The translations under genes and the position numbers were made by a program. Below, in pieces: positions 1 to 5,576 of a DNA stretch of 29,019 nt; the first letter of the stretch is position 1, and the number at the start of each line of letters is the position of its first letter. The stretch spans positions 1 to 29,019 of the forward strand of contig JAFVRI010000254.1 of NCBI GenBank assembly GCA_017504335.1. Direction: 5' to 3'. The notes under the pieces are model-generated. The model saw only the letters and a list, made by a program, of their open reading frames with translations. It searched no databases and had not been told where the DNA came from. Source of the stretch: Clostridia bacterium (lineage in GTDB: Bacteria; Bacillota; Clostridia; Oscillospirales; CAG-272).

Positions 1-2
1 GA

Positions 3-344
3 CTGGGGGTTCTTCCCTTGGCGGGAAAACCCTTTTCGAAGCTGTCGGGGGGACAGCAACAGAGAGTCCTGCTGGCAAGAGCCCGGTGTGCCGCCGAGCG
101 ACTTTTGCTGTTGGATGAGCCCACGGCGGGGCTGGATCCGAGGGGAACCGAGGAGCTGTATGAAACCGTGGAGCAGTTGAATCGGGAGGGGATCACGGTG
201 ATCATGATCACCCACGATCTTCCCGCCGTGGCTCGGTATGCCACATCGGTGCTTTCTATGGGAGAGGAGCCCACGTTTTATCCGTCGGTGCGCGCGTATT
301 TAGAGGATGCCGCGCTGACGGCAGAGGAGGACCGTCATGAGTGA
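3..344 (+). CDS. Zinc/manganese-type ABC transporter ATP-binding protein, C-terminal part (5' end cut by window)
   Basis: The reading frame is open from base 3, so the gene begins upstream of the window; the TTG at base 18 is not a credible start. About 113 residues are visible. They carry the ABC signature (LSGGQQQR), a Walker B with catalytic glutamate (LLLLDEPTAGLD) and the H-loop histidine (MITHD), so this is the nucleotide-binding half that powers import through the membrane partner. The Walker A motif is missing because of the window edge. It overlaps the next gene by 8 bp (ATGAGTGA), which implies translational coupling to an ABC-3 family permease. That partner family points to Zn2+, Mn2+ or Fe2+ uptake (ZnuC/MntB/TroB type); the metal cannot be told from sequence. 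The solute-binding protein is presumably upstream. Confidence 0.9.
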   Translation: MGVLPLAGKPFSKLSGGQQQRVLLARARCAAERLLLLDEPTAGLDPRGTEELYETVEQLNREGITVIMITHDLPAVARYATSVLSMGEEPTFYPSVRAYLEDAALTAEEDRHE

Positions 345-1167
345 GCTTTTCTCGTATTTTCAATATCCCTTTGTGCGCTATGCGCTGATCGTCGGTGTGC
401 TGGTTTCTCTTTGCTCGGCGCTGTTTGGTGTGGTGTTGGTGCTGAAGAGGTTTTCCTTTATCGGAGACGGACTGTCTCACGTGGCATTCGGTGCCTTGGC
501 GGTTTCCGCTGTGGTGGGTCTTACCAACGACGTGTTGATCGTCATGCCCATTACGGTGCTGGCGGCAATTCTGATCCTGAAATCGGGGCAGCACACCAAG
601 ATCAAGGGAGATGCCATGATCGCCATGGTTTCGGTAGGAGCCTTGGCGGTGGGATATCTGCTCCTTGACCGTTTTTCCACCTCTGCCAATGTGGCGGGGG
701 ACGTGTGCGGAAGCCTTTTCGGATCCTTTTCGATCCTGACTCTGACCGAGGTGGACCTTTGGATATCTCTTGTCATGTCCGCTCTGGTGGTCGGATTGTT
801 TATCTTCTGCTACCATCGGATCTTCAGCGTGACCTTTGATGAGGATTTTGCCCGCGCCGTGGGCATTCGCGTGTCGCTGTACAATCTGTTGATCGCCACC
901 GTGACGGCGGTGATCATTGTACTGGCGATGAATCTTGTGGGATCGCTGTTGGTATCCGCGCTCATTATTTTTCCCGCGCTGTCTGCCATGCGGCTCTCCT
1001 CAAGCTTCCGTGGAGTGGTGATCCTGTCGGTGATCCTGTCGGTGCTCTGCTCGGCATCGGGAATCCTTTTGTCCCTCGGACTCGATACGCCCGTAGGTCC
1101 TACCATCGTCGCCGCCGATCTGCTCGCGTTCTTCGTGTGCGCGGTTATCGGACGGGTGAAACGGTAA
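337..1167 (+). CDS. Metal ABC transporter permease, ABC-3 (ZnuB/MntC/TroC) family
   Basis: A 276-residue polytopic membrane protein of usual family length, with about seven to eight hydrophobic segments. It has family hallmarks such as the early GDGLSHVAFGALAV segment and a late MNLVGSLLVSALIIFPALSAM segment that matches the conserved ABC-3 region contacting the ATPase. It forms the transmembrane channel for divalent metal import in the cytoplasmic membrane. The ATG lies inside the end of the ATPase gene (8-bp overlap), so the two are co-translated. A terminator starts 30 bp after the stop, so this is the last gene of the operon. No Zur/MntR operator can be seen because the operon start lies outside the window. 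Substrate (Zn, Mn or Fe) is unresolved. Confidence 0.9.
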   Translation: MSELFSYFQYPFVRYALIVGVLVSLCSALFGVVLVLKRFSFIGDGLSHVAFGALAVSAVVGLTNDVLIVMPITVLAAILILKSGQHTKIKGDAMIAMVSVGALAVGYLLLDRFSTSANVAGDVCGSLFGSFSILTLTEVDLWISLVMSALVVGLFIFCYHRIFSVTFDEDFARAVGIRVSLYNLLIATVTAVIIVLAMNLVGSLLVSALIIFPALSAMRLSSSFRGVVILSVILSVLCSASGILLSLGLDTPVGPTIVAADLLAFFVCAVIGRVKR

Positions 1168-1196
1168 AATCGGAAAATAAAAAAATGATTCAAGAG

Positions 1197-1232
1197 AAAT
1201 GCCCACTGAGCGATCGGTGGGCATTTCCTTCT
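1197..1232 (+). terminator. Intrinsic terminator of the metal transporter operon
   Basis: A 10-bp perfect stem, AAATGCCCAC (1197-1206) pairing with GTGGGCATTT (1217-1226), with a 10-nt loop, followed by a moderately T-rich tail (CCTTCTC). It lies 30 bp downstream of the permease stop. Confidence 0.75.
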
Positions 1233-1383
1233 CGGGGCGTCGAAGACGTCGCCCCCTACCGGGTACTGGATGAAGCCGTTGTAATTTTTCTAAGGATGCA
1301 ATCGGAAATGCGTTTGTATATTTAGGAGAATGAGCGGCAAATTCTTTCTATCTCGTAGGGGTCGACGTCCTCGACGACCCGAG
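1231..1383. repeat. Pair of 29-bp inverted repeats (1231-1259 and 1355-1383)
   Basis: The reverse complement of 1231-1259 matches 1355-1383 at 26 of 29 positions by eye (both read GTAGGGG.CGACGTC.TCGACG.CCCGAG). Each copy is also a near-palindrome around GACGTC. The 95 bp between them has no convincing ORF. GC-rich elements of this kind are typical of dispersed intergenic repeats in Clostridia, but no other copy is visible in this window. Confidence 0.7.
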
Positions 1384-1422
1384 AAGAGTTCGGCTTCTTG
1401 CATACAATTTGGATAGAAGGAC

Positions 1423-1450
1423 TTTACAAAACGGTTTTTTGTGATATAAT
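1423..1450 (+). promoter_or_regulatory. Sigma-A promoter for the structured RNA
   Basis: TTTACA (1423-1428), 16-bp spacer, TATAAT (1445-1450), with an extended -10 TG at 1442-1443. The predicted start near base 1457 coincides with the first base of the RNA's closing helix. Confidence 0.8.
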
Positions 1451-1456
1451 GAACCC

Positions 1457-1668
1457 GTCACACAAAAATTAATTAGCAAGCAATGCCAGAGGACTCTCTT
1501 TTTATAGGGGGCTTTCTTCCTGTACCTTGTTCATCGATTTGAATTTGGCAAAAACGCAAATTCCACTTGATGGACAAGGAGTTTTCTCCGTGCTTGTTAG
1601 GTTTTGTGTGACAACAATCGGAGTTTGCGTTTTTCGGTGCGTACAGCTTCGGTTGTACGCACTTTTTT
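1457..1668 (+). ncRNA. Structured non-coding RNA, candidate 6S RNA (body about 1457-1612, 3' terminator to 1668)
   Basis: Reading the sequence for pairing gives a long rod. GTCACACAAAA (1457-1467) pairs perfectly with TTTTGTGTGAC (1602-1612). 1473-1482 pairs with 1591-1600 (10 bp with two G-U). A large internal region (1483-1524 versus 1580-1590) contains a small GGAG/CTCC hairpin. 1525-1535 pairs with 1569-1579 (11 bp) and GAATTTG (1541-1547) pairs with CAAATTC (1557-1563). A closing stem, an open centre with a small 3'-side hairpin, and an apical arm are the layout of 6S RNA, which mimics an open promoter and binds sigma-A RNA polymerase. The body is about 156 nt, short for 6S. A competing helix exists: 1550-1564 can pair with 1620-1634 over 15 bp. 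An alternative reading is a regulatory leader for the small ORF at 1679. The 6S identity is an inference from shape, not from a database match. Confidence 0.5.
1637..1668 (+). terminator. Intrinsic terminator ending the structured RNA
   Basis: GTGCGTACA (1637-1645) pairs with TGTACGCAC (1654-1662). The stem continues by a G-U pair and a C-G pair closing a UUCG tetraloop (1648-1651), and TTTTTT follows (1663-1668). This is a very strong terminator placed directly against the ribosome binding site of the next ORF. Confidence 0.92.
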
Positions 1669-1678
1669 GGAGGAAAAA

Positions 1679-1846
1679 ATGATAGTTTATTTTGCGTTCG
1701 CGTCTATGGTTTGTGTATTCGTCGGTATAGGTGTGTTTGTCTCAAGAATAATCAAAATGATAGAAAGGATGAATAATAAAAAGCGGTGCGCTTGTAGGTG
1801 TGGTACCTGCTGTCAGCGGTGCAATCAAGGATTGGATGAGCAATAG
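1679..1846 (+). CDS. Small single-pass membrane peptide with cysteine-rich tail (55 aa)
   Basis: I do not recognise this protein. The ATG at 1679 follows GGAGG (1669-1673) by 5 bases, so this start is preferred over an upstream ATG at 1604 that lies inside the RNA. Residues 2-27 form one hydrophobic helix (MIVYFAFASMVCVFVGIGVF...), followed by a basic stretch (MNNKKR) and a tail with six cysteines in CxCxxCCxxC-like spacing that could bind metal or form disulfides. By the positive-inside rule the tail should be cytoplasmic. The SD lies right after the T-tract of a strong terminator, so translation needs either read-through or a start within the terminator region. It overlaps the next tiny ORF. 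It could be a type I toxin-like or stress peptide; nothing in the sequence settles this. Confidence 0.55.
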   Translation: MIVYFAFASMVCVFVGIGVFVSRIIKMIERMNNKKRCACRCGTCCQRCNQGLDEQ

Positions 1847-1956
1847 GAAGATTTTTGGCTTGCTTAGTTGTGTTCTTGCTTTTGGGATGGATTCTGTCTG
1901 TTCCGATTTGTGCGGTATTTTTATTCTTCATTTTCCATCAATCTAAAGGTAAATAG
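1836..1956 (+). pseudogene. Tiny hydrophobic peptide gene, apparently frameshifted
   Basis: An ATG at 1836 overlaps the end of the preceding small gene and reads MSNRKIFGLLSCVLAFG before losing membrane character; that frame stops at 1946. The +1 frame takes over at about base 1887 with WILSVPICAVFLFFIFHQSKGK and a stop at 1954-1956. Joined at the TTTTGGGA stretch, the two halves make a coherent 39-residue single-pass membrane peptide with charged ends. This suggests a one-base insertion, a sequencing error, or a programmed slip. Alternatively, only the second frame is used, from a TTG at 1855 behind AGGAAG (33 aa). Coding status is uncertain because of the length. Confidence 0.35.
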
Positions 1957-1968
1957 ATAATTAATCAC

Positions 1969-1995
1969 AAACCGATACCGAAACGGTTTCTTTTT
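1969..1995 (+). terminator. Terminator after the small peptide genes
   Basis: AAACCG (1969-1974) pairs with CGGTTT (1984-1989), followed by CTTTTT. The stem is short (6 bp) but the T-tract is good, and it lies 13 bases after the last small ORF. Confidence 0.5.
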
Positions 1996-2027
1996 CCGTT
2001 GCCATTTACAGATTGTATATAAAACGA

Positions 2028-2060
2028 AACGGCAGAGCATTGGCTCTGCCGTTCCTTTTT
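2028..2060. terminator. Bidirectional terminator between the small genes and ileS
   Basis: AACGGCAGAGC (2028-2038) pairs perfectly with GCTCTGCCGTT (2043-2053) around a 4-nt loop. The plus strand continues CCTTTTT; the minus strand continues into TCGTTTTATA. It sits 8 bases beyond the ileS stop and serves that gene, and backs up the plus-strand terminator upstream. Confidence 0.85.
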
Positions 2061-2068
2061 GTGAAAAC

Positions 2069-5000
2069 TTACTTATTTCTCTGCAGTTTTACGGTGATCT
2101 CGGCTCCGTCCAGGTCGATCTTGCCCGTGTACTCCACGTTGGCGGGATCCTTGAAGGTTGCCAAAAGGTCACGGCTGAGAGCGTCCTTCTTTTCCTCGAT
2201 GATGCTTTGGATCAGCTCGGAATCGGTCTCAAAGGAGACGAAGATACGGTCGCTGACGTCAAAGCCTGCCATCTTACGGAACACCTGGCACTGACGGACG
2301 ATGTCACGGAGAATACCCGCTCTCTGCAGCTCCTCGGAAATGGTGGTATCCAAGGCTACGAAGGCATCGTTGTTCTTGTAGATCGCGATGTGCGCAAGCG
2401 CCTGAGCGTTGACCGTGAATACGTCGGGCTGAACCTCCAGATCCAGGATCTTCACGTTCTCGCCGTTCTTTACCGCGTTGGACAGAGCCTGCTGCGTCTC
2501 GGCATCCAGCTCGGCAAGAGCTGCCTTGACGTCGTTGGCGCGGTTCTTCAGAACCCGTCCCGCAACCTTGAAGTTGACAGTGAGGAAGTTGGCTTCCAGC
2601 GCGGAGGTATCTGCCAGCTCCTTGATCTCGCCCACGTTCAGCTCGCTCAGGATGATGGAGCCGAAGGTCGCGATGGCGCTGTGGTTTGCCTCGTTCTCGC
2701 TGACGTAGATGGTGGGCAGGGGCTGACGGATCTTGATCTGCTTCTCGTTTCTCAGCTTGAGTCCCAAAGAGATGATCTCTCTTGCCTGCTCTACGTCGGA
2801 GAGGATCCGATCGTCGGTAATATCCAGCGCGGGAGCAACCGTAGGCCAATCGGTCAGGAATACCGAGATGGCATCCTCGTCGGAGTAGCGCTTGATGAAT
2901 CTCTGCCATACGGTCTCGGTAATGAAGGGAACGATGGGCGCCATGATACCCGTAATGGACTTGATGGCATAGAAGAGAACGGCATAGGCGTTCTGCTTGT
3001 CAGCGTCTACGTCCGAGCTCCAGAAGCGAGCGCGGTTGACACGGATGTAGAAGTTGGAAATATCATTGACAAAGGACTCAAATCCGATGACCACGTCACG
3101 GGTGGAGTAGTCTGCCATGTACTTGGAGGCTTCCTCGATGAAGCGGTTGGTACGGATCACCAGCCAACGGTCGATGGGAGCAAGGGTGTTTACGTCCAGC
3201 TTCGACAGATCTACCTTTGCACCGTCAATATCGGCATAGGTGGAGAAGAAGGTCAGAAGATTCCAGAATGCCAAAAGCTTTCTCTTTGCCTCGTCACCCA
3301 GATTGAAGCCAAAACGAACGTCGGTGGATGTGGAGGAAGAAGCGAAGATATAGCGGGAGGCATCGGCACCGATGATGTCGGCTGCCTCGTCAAAGCGGAT
3401 CATGAAGCCGGTCTTGGAGAAGCGGCTTCCGTCCTCGGAAACCACCATGCCGTGGGTGCTGACGCGCTCGTAGGGAGGCTCGTCAACCAGCACGGTGGAC
3501 ATGAAGAGCATGGAATAGAACCAAAGGCGGATCTGTTCCTTCATTTCCAACACGTGCTCCGCAGGGAAATACTGCTTCCAGTAATCCTTATCGGTCAGAT
3601 ACTTGAGGGTGGAGAAGGGAACGATACCCGCATCCAGCCAAACGTCACCGACCTGGGTGACACGCTCAACCGCCTCGCCGCACTTGGGACACTTGATCTT
3701 CACGTCATCGATCCAGGGGCGGTGAAGGTGAGGAATGGCATCGACCTTGGACTTATCCACTGCCAGCTCGTACAGCTCGTCCTTGGAGCCGACCACGGTC
3801 AGCTCACCGCAGGAGCAGAGGTAGAAGGGCAGGGGCAGACCGTAGAAGCGCTTACGGGAAATGTTCCAGTCGGACATATTCTCCAGCCAGTCCATCATTC
3901 TCTTGCCCTGGTAGGGGGGCTCCCAACGAACCTTCTGCGCGTTGGCGATCAGGCGGGGACGAAGCTCGTCCACGGCGATTGCCCACTCCTTGCCCAGACG
4001 GAAGATGATCTCCTTCTTACATCTCCAGCAAACGGGGTAGCTGTGCTTATACTTATGGGTGTAGAAGAGCTTGTTTCTCTTCTTCAGCTCGTCAAATACC
4101 AGCTGACGGCAATCCTGAGCGTCCAGACCCGACAGGAAGCTGAAGCCGTCGTAGAAAATACCGTATTCGTCAACGGGAATGATCTTGGGCAGACCGATGC
4201 TCTCGCCCAGCGCGAAGTCCTCCGCACCGCAGCCGGGGGCGATGTGAACCACGCCGCAGCCCTCGTCGTCGGCAACCTCGTCCCAAAGAACGATCTTGTG
4301 GGCGAAATTCTGTTCCTCGATCTCGGGGAAGCAGGTCTCGTACTCCATGCCCTCCAGATCCTTACCCGACATGGTCGCCAGCAGCTCTACACCCTCCTTG
4401 CCCTCGAACTTCTGCTTGAAGTAGTTCATGGAGGTGATGTAATTGTTCTCTTCACCCGCAACGTGCAGGCGAACGTAGGTCATTTCGGGATTGACCGCCA
4501 GCGCCACGTTTGCGGACAGCGTCCAGGGGGTGGTGGTCCAAACCAGAATGTAATCGTTGGTATTCAGAATGGGGAGCTTGAAGAACACGGCCTCATGCTC
4601 GATCTCCTTGTAGGAGCCCGTCATTTCATGCTCGGAGAGGGAGGTTCCGCAACGGGAGCACCAAGGCATGGGCTTATAGACCTGACGGATCCATCCGCCC
4701 TCGTGGCACTTCTTGAGGAAGGTCCAGATTCCCTGAATGTTCTCGTCGGTGTAGGTGTAGTAGGAGTTGTCCCAATCCATCCACTGACCGAGGCGCTTGG
4801 ACTGCTCGGTGATGACACCCGAGAACTTCTTGACGCGCTCAATACACTTGTCGGTGAATTTGTCGAGACCGTACTCCTCGATGTCGTGCTTGGTTTTAAA
4901 GCCAAGCTCCTTCTCTACCTCGACCTCTACCCAAAGACCCTGGGAGTCAAAGCCGTTGCGGTAGTGGGTGTCACAGCCCTTCATGGCATGGTACTTGATA

Positions 5001-5203
5001 TAGGTATCCTTCAGGGTACGTCCCCAGGTGTGGTGAACACCCATGGGGTTGTTGGCGGTGATGGGACCGTCAATGAAACGGTACTTGGGTCCGTTTGCGT
5101 TCTTTGCCTTCAGCTTTTTGAAGCATTCGTTTTCCTCCCAGAAGGAGAGGATCTCTTTTTCGTTTTCCACAAAGGAATACTTTGTGTCAAATTTGTCCTG
5201 CAT
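2069..5203 (-). CDS. ileS: Isoleucyl-tRNA synthetase (isoleucine--tRNA ligase)
   Basis: 1044 residues, the length of long-form (type 2-like) IleRS. The enzyme charges tRNA-Ile and edits misactivated valine in the cytoplasm. The Rossmann domain begins with FIDGPITANNPMG; the HIGH position reads HHTW (57-60), and the KMSKS loop reads RFSKT (594-598), both departing from the textbook motifs. The CP1 editing domain contains the WTTTPWTLSANVALAV segment (about 225-240). Zinc-ribbon-like cysteine pairs are visible (WCSRCG, WRCKKE, CPKCGEAVERV), and the GDVWLDAG and LWFYSML blocks are typical of the family. The ATG at 5203 is preceded by AAAGGAAAG. The leader is only about 58 nt and cannot hold a T-box, the usual control of this gene in Bacillota. 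A terminator lies just downstream, so the gene is monocistronic. Confidence 0.97.
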   Translation of the reverse strand: MQDKFDTKYSFVENEKEILSFWEENECFKKLKAKNANGPKYRFIDGPITANNPMGVHHTWGRTLKDTYIKYHAMKGCDTHYRNGFDSQGLWVEVEVEKELGFKTKHDIEEYGLDKFTDKCIERVKKFSGVITEQSKRLGQWMDWDNSYYTYTDENIQGIWTFLKKCHEGGWIRQVYKPMPWCSRCGTSLSEHEMTGSYKEIEHEAVFFKLPILNTNDYILVWTTTPWTLSANVALAVNPEMTYVRLHVAGEENNYITSMNYFKQKFEGKEGVELLATMSGKDLEGMEYETCFPEIEEQNFAHKIVLWDEVADDEGCGVVHIAPGCGAEDFALGESIGLPKIIPVDEYGIFYDGFSFLSGLDAQDCRQLVFDELKKRNKLFYTHKYKHSYPVCWRCKKEIIFRLGKEWAIAVDELRPRLIANAQKVRWEPPYQGKRMMDWLENMSDWNISRKRFYGLPLPFYLCSCGELTVVGSKDELYELAVDKSKVDAIPHLHRPWIDDVKIKCPKCGEAVERVTQVGDVWLDAGIVPFSTLKYLTDKDYWKQYFPAEHVLEMKEQIRLWFYSMLFMSTVLVDEPPYERVSTHGMVVSEDGSRFSKTGFMIRFDEAADIIGADASRYIFASSSTSTDVRFGFNLGDEAKRKLLAFWNLLTFFSTYADIDGAKVDLSKLDVNTLAPIDRWLVIRTNRFIEEASKYMADYSTRDVVIGFESFVNDISNFYIRVNRARFWSSDVDADKQNAYAVLFYAIKSITGIMAPIVPFITETVWQRFIKRYSDEDAISVFLTDWPTVAPALDITDDRILSDVEQAREIISLGLKLRNEKQIKIRQPLPTIYVSENEANHSAIATFGSIILSELNVGEIKELADTSALEANFLTVNFKVAGRVLKNRANDVKAALAELDAETQQALSNAVKNGENVKILDLEVQPDVFTVNAQALAHIAIYKNNDAFVALDTTISEELQRAGILRDIVRQCQVFRKMAGFDVSDRIFVSFETDSELIQSIIEEKKDALSRDLLATFKDPANVEYTGKIDLDGAEITVKLQRNK

Positions 5204-5267
5204 ACTGCTTTCCTTTCGTTGTATAGAAAATATATTTCTTCCATTTTACATATTACATACATAGTTT

Positions 5268-5296
5268 ATTATAGCATAACAAAAAAGGATTGTCAA
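5268..5296 (-). promoter_or_regulatory. Consensus promoter of ileS
   Basis: On the minus strand: TTGACA (5291-5296), exact 17-bp spacer, TATAAT (5268-5273), with TG of an extended -10. Both boxes are full consensus. It implies a start near 5261 and a leader of about 58 nt. Confidence 0.9.
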
Positions 5297-5342
5297 TATT
5301 TTTTAGAAAACAATGAACAAGAACGAGGAACAGAAAAAATCA

Positions 5343-5371
5343 TTGACAAAAAAAAGAATTTGTGGTATAAT
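5343..5371 (+). promoter_or_regulatory. Consensus promoter reading rightward into a terminated leader
   Basis: TTGACA (5343-5348), 17-bp spacer, TATAAT (5366-5371), preceded by TGG. Its -35 lies 47 bp from the ileS -35, back to back. The transcript would start near 5378. Confidence 0.9.
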
Positions 5372-5377
5372 ATGGGT

Positions 5378-5471
5378 ACAGAGATCTTCGCACAGTCCTC
5401 TATGCCGATCTTCTCCGTGTAATCTTTGGACATACGCAAGTGGCGCGACGGTGTGAGACCCGTCGCTTTTT
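5378..5471 (+). ncRNA. Short leader RNA or small RNA of unknown class, about 95 nt
   Basis: A full-consensus promoter and a strong terminator (5445-5471) bracket about 95 nt with no plausible ORF. GATCTTC occurs twice (from 5391 and from 5407, as GATCTTCGCA and GATCTTCTCC). I tested the sequence mentally against T-box, SRP RNA, c-di-GMP, preQ1, fluoride and ZTP patterns and saw no match. It may be a riboswitch or attenuator for the operon at 5577, or a free-standing small RNA. Confidence 0.45.
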
Positions 5472-5477
5472 GTTTTT
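5445..5477 (+). terminator. Terminator/attenuator upstream of the metallopeptidase gene
   Basis: GCGACGG (5445-5451) pairs with CCGTCGC (5460-5466), followed by TTTTTG and TTTTTT. It lies 100 bp before the next start codon, so it either ends a small RNA or gates the downstream operon. Confidence 0.82.
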
Positions 5478-5576
5478 TGAACCTTTGGAAAGGGGGAGAT
5501 GATGATGGTATAACGTACAAGACACGAGTTGTATTGTTTACGCTTTTGTTACCGAATTTGAGAAAGGAGAATTATT

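Noticed and set aside
1457..1668. Retron msr-msd RNA because its ends are inverted repeats
   Set aside because: No reverse transcriptase is encoded nearby; downstream are only tiny peptide frames.
1604..1678. Extended start for the small membrane peptide at the ATG at 1604
   Set aside because: It would place the coding start in the closing helix of the RNA and read through the terminator; the ATG at 1679 has an ideal GGAGG.
5204..5267. T-box riboswitch expected before ileS
   Set aside because: The consensus promoter leaves only about 58 nt of leader, with no room for specifier and antiterminator stems and no T-box sequence.
2207..5422. 1071-residue open frame on the plus strand, antisense to ileS
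   Set aside because: It mirrors the full length of ileS and has no recognisable motif or membrane/signal logic. Long antisense frames arise here because ileS avoids codons whose complements are stops.
5378..5471. SRP (4.5S) RNA because of its size and promoter/terminator brackets
   Set aside because: The conserved GGAAGCAGC-type apical loop is missing and the ends do not form one long hairpin.
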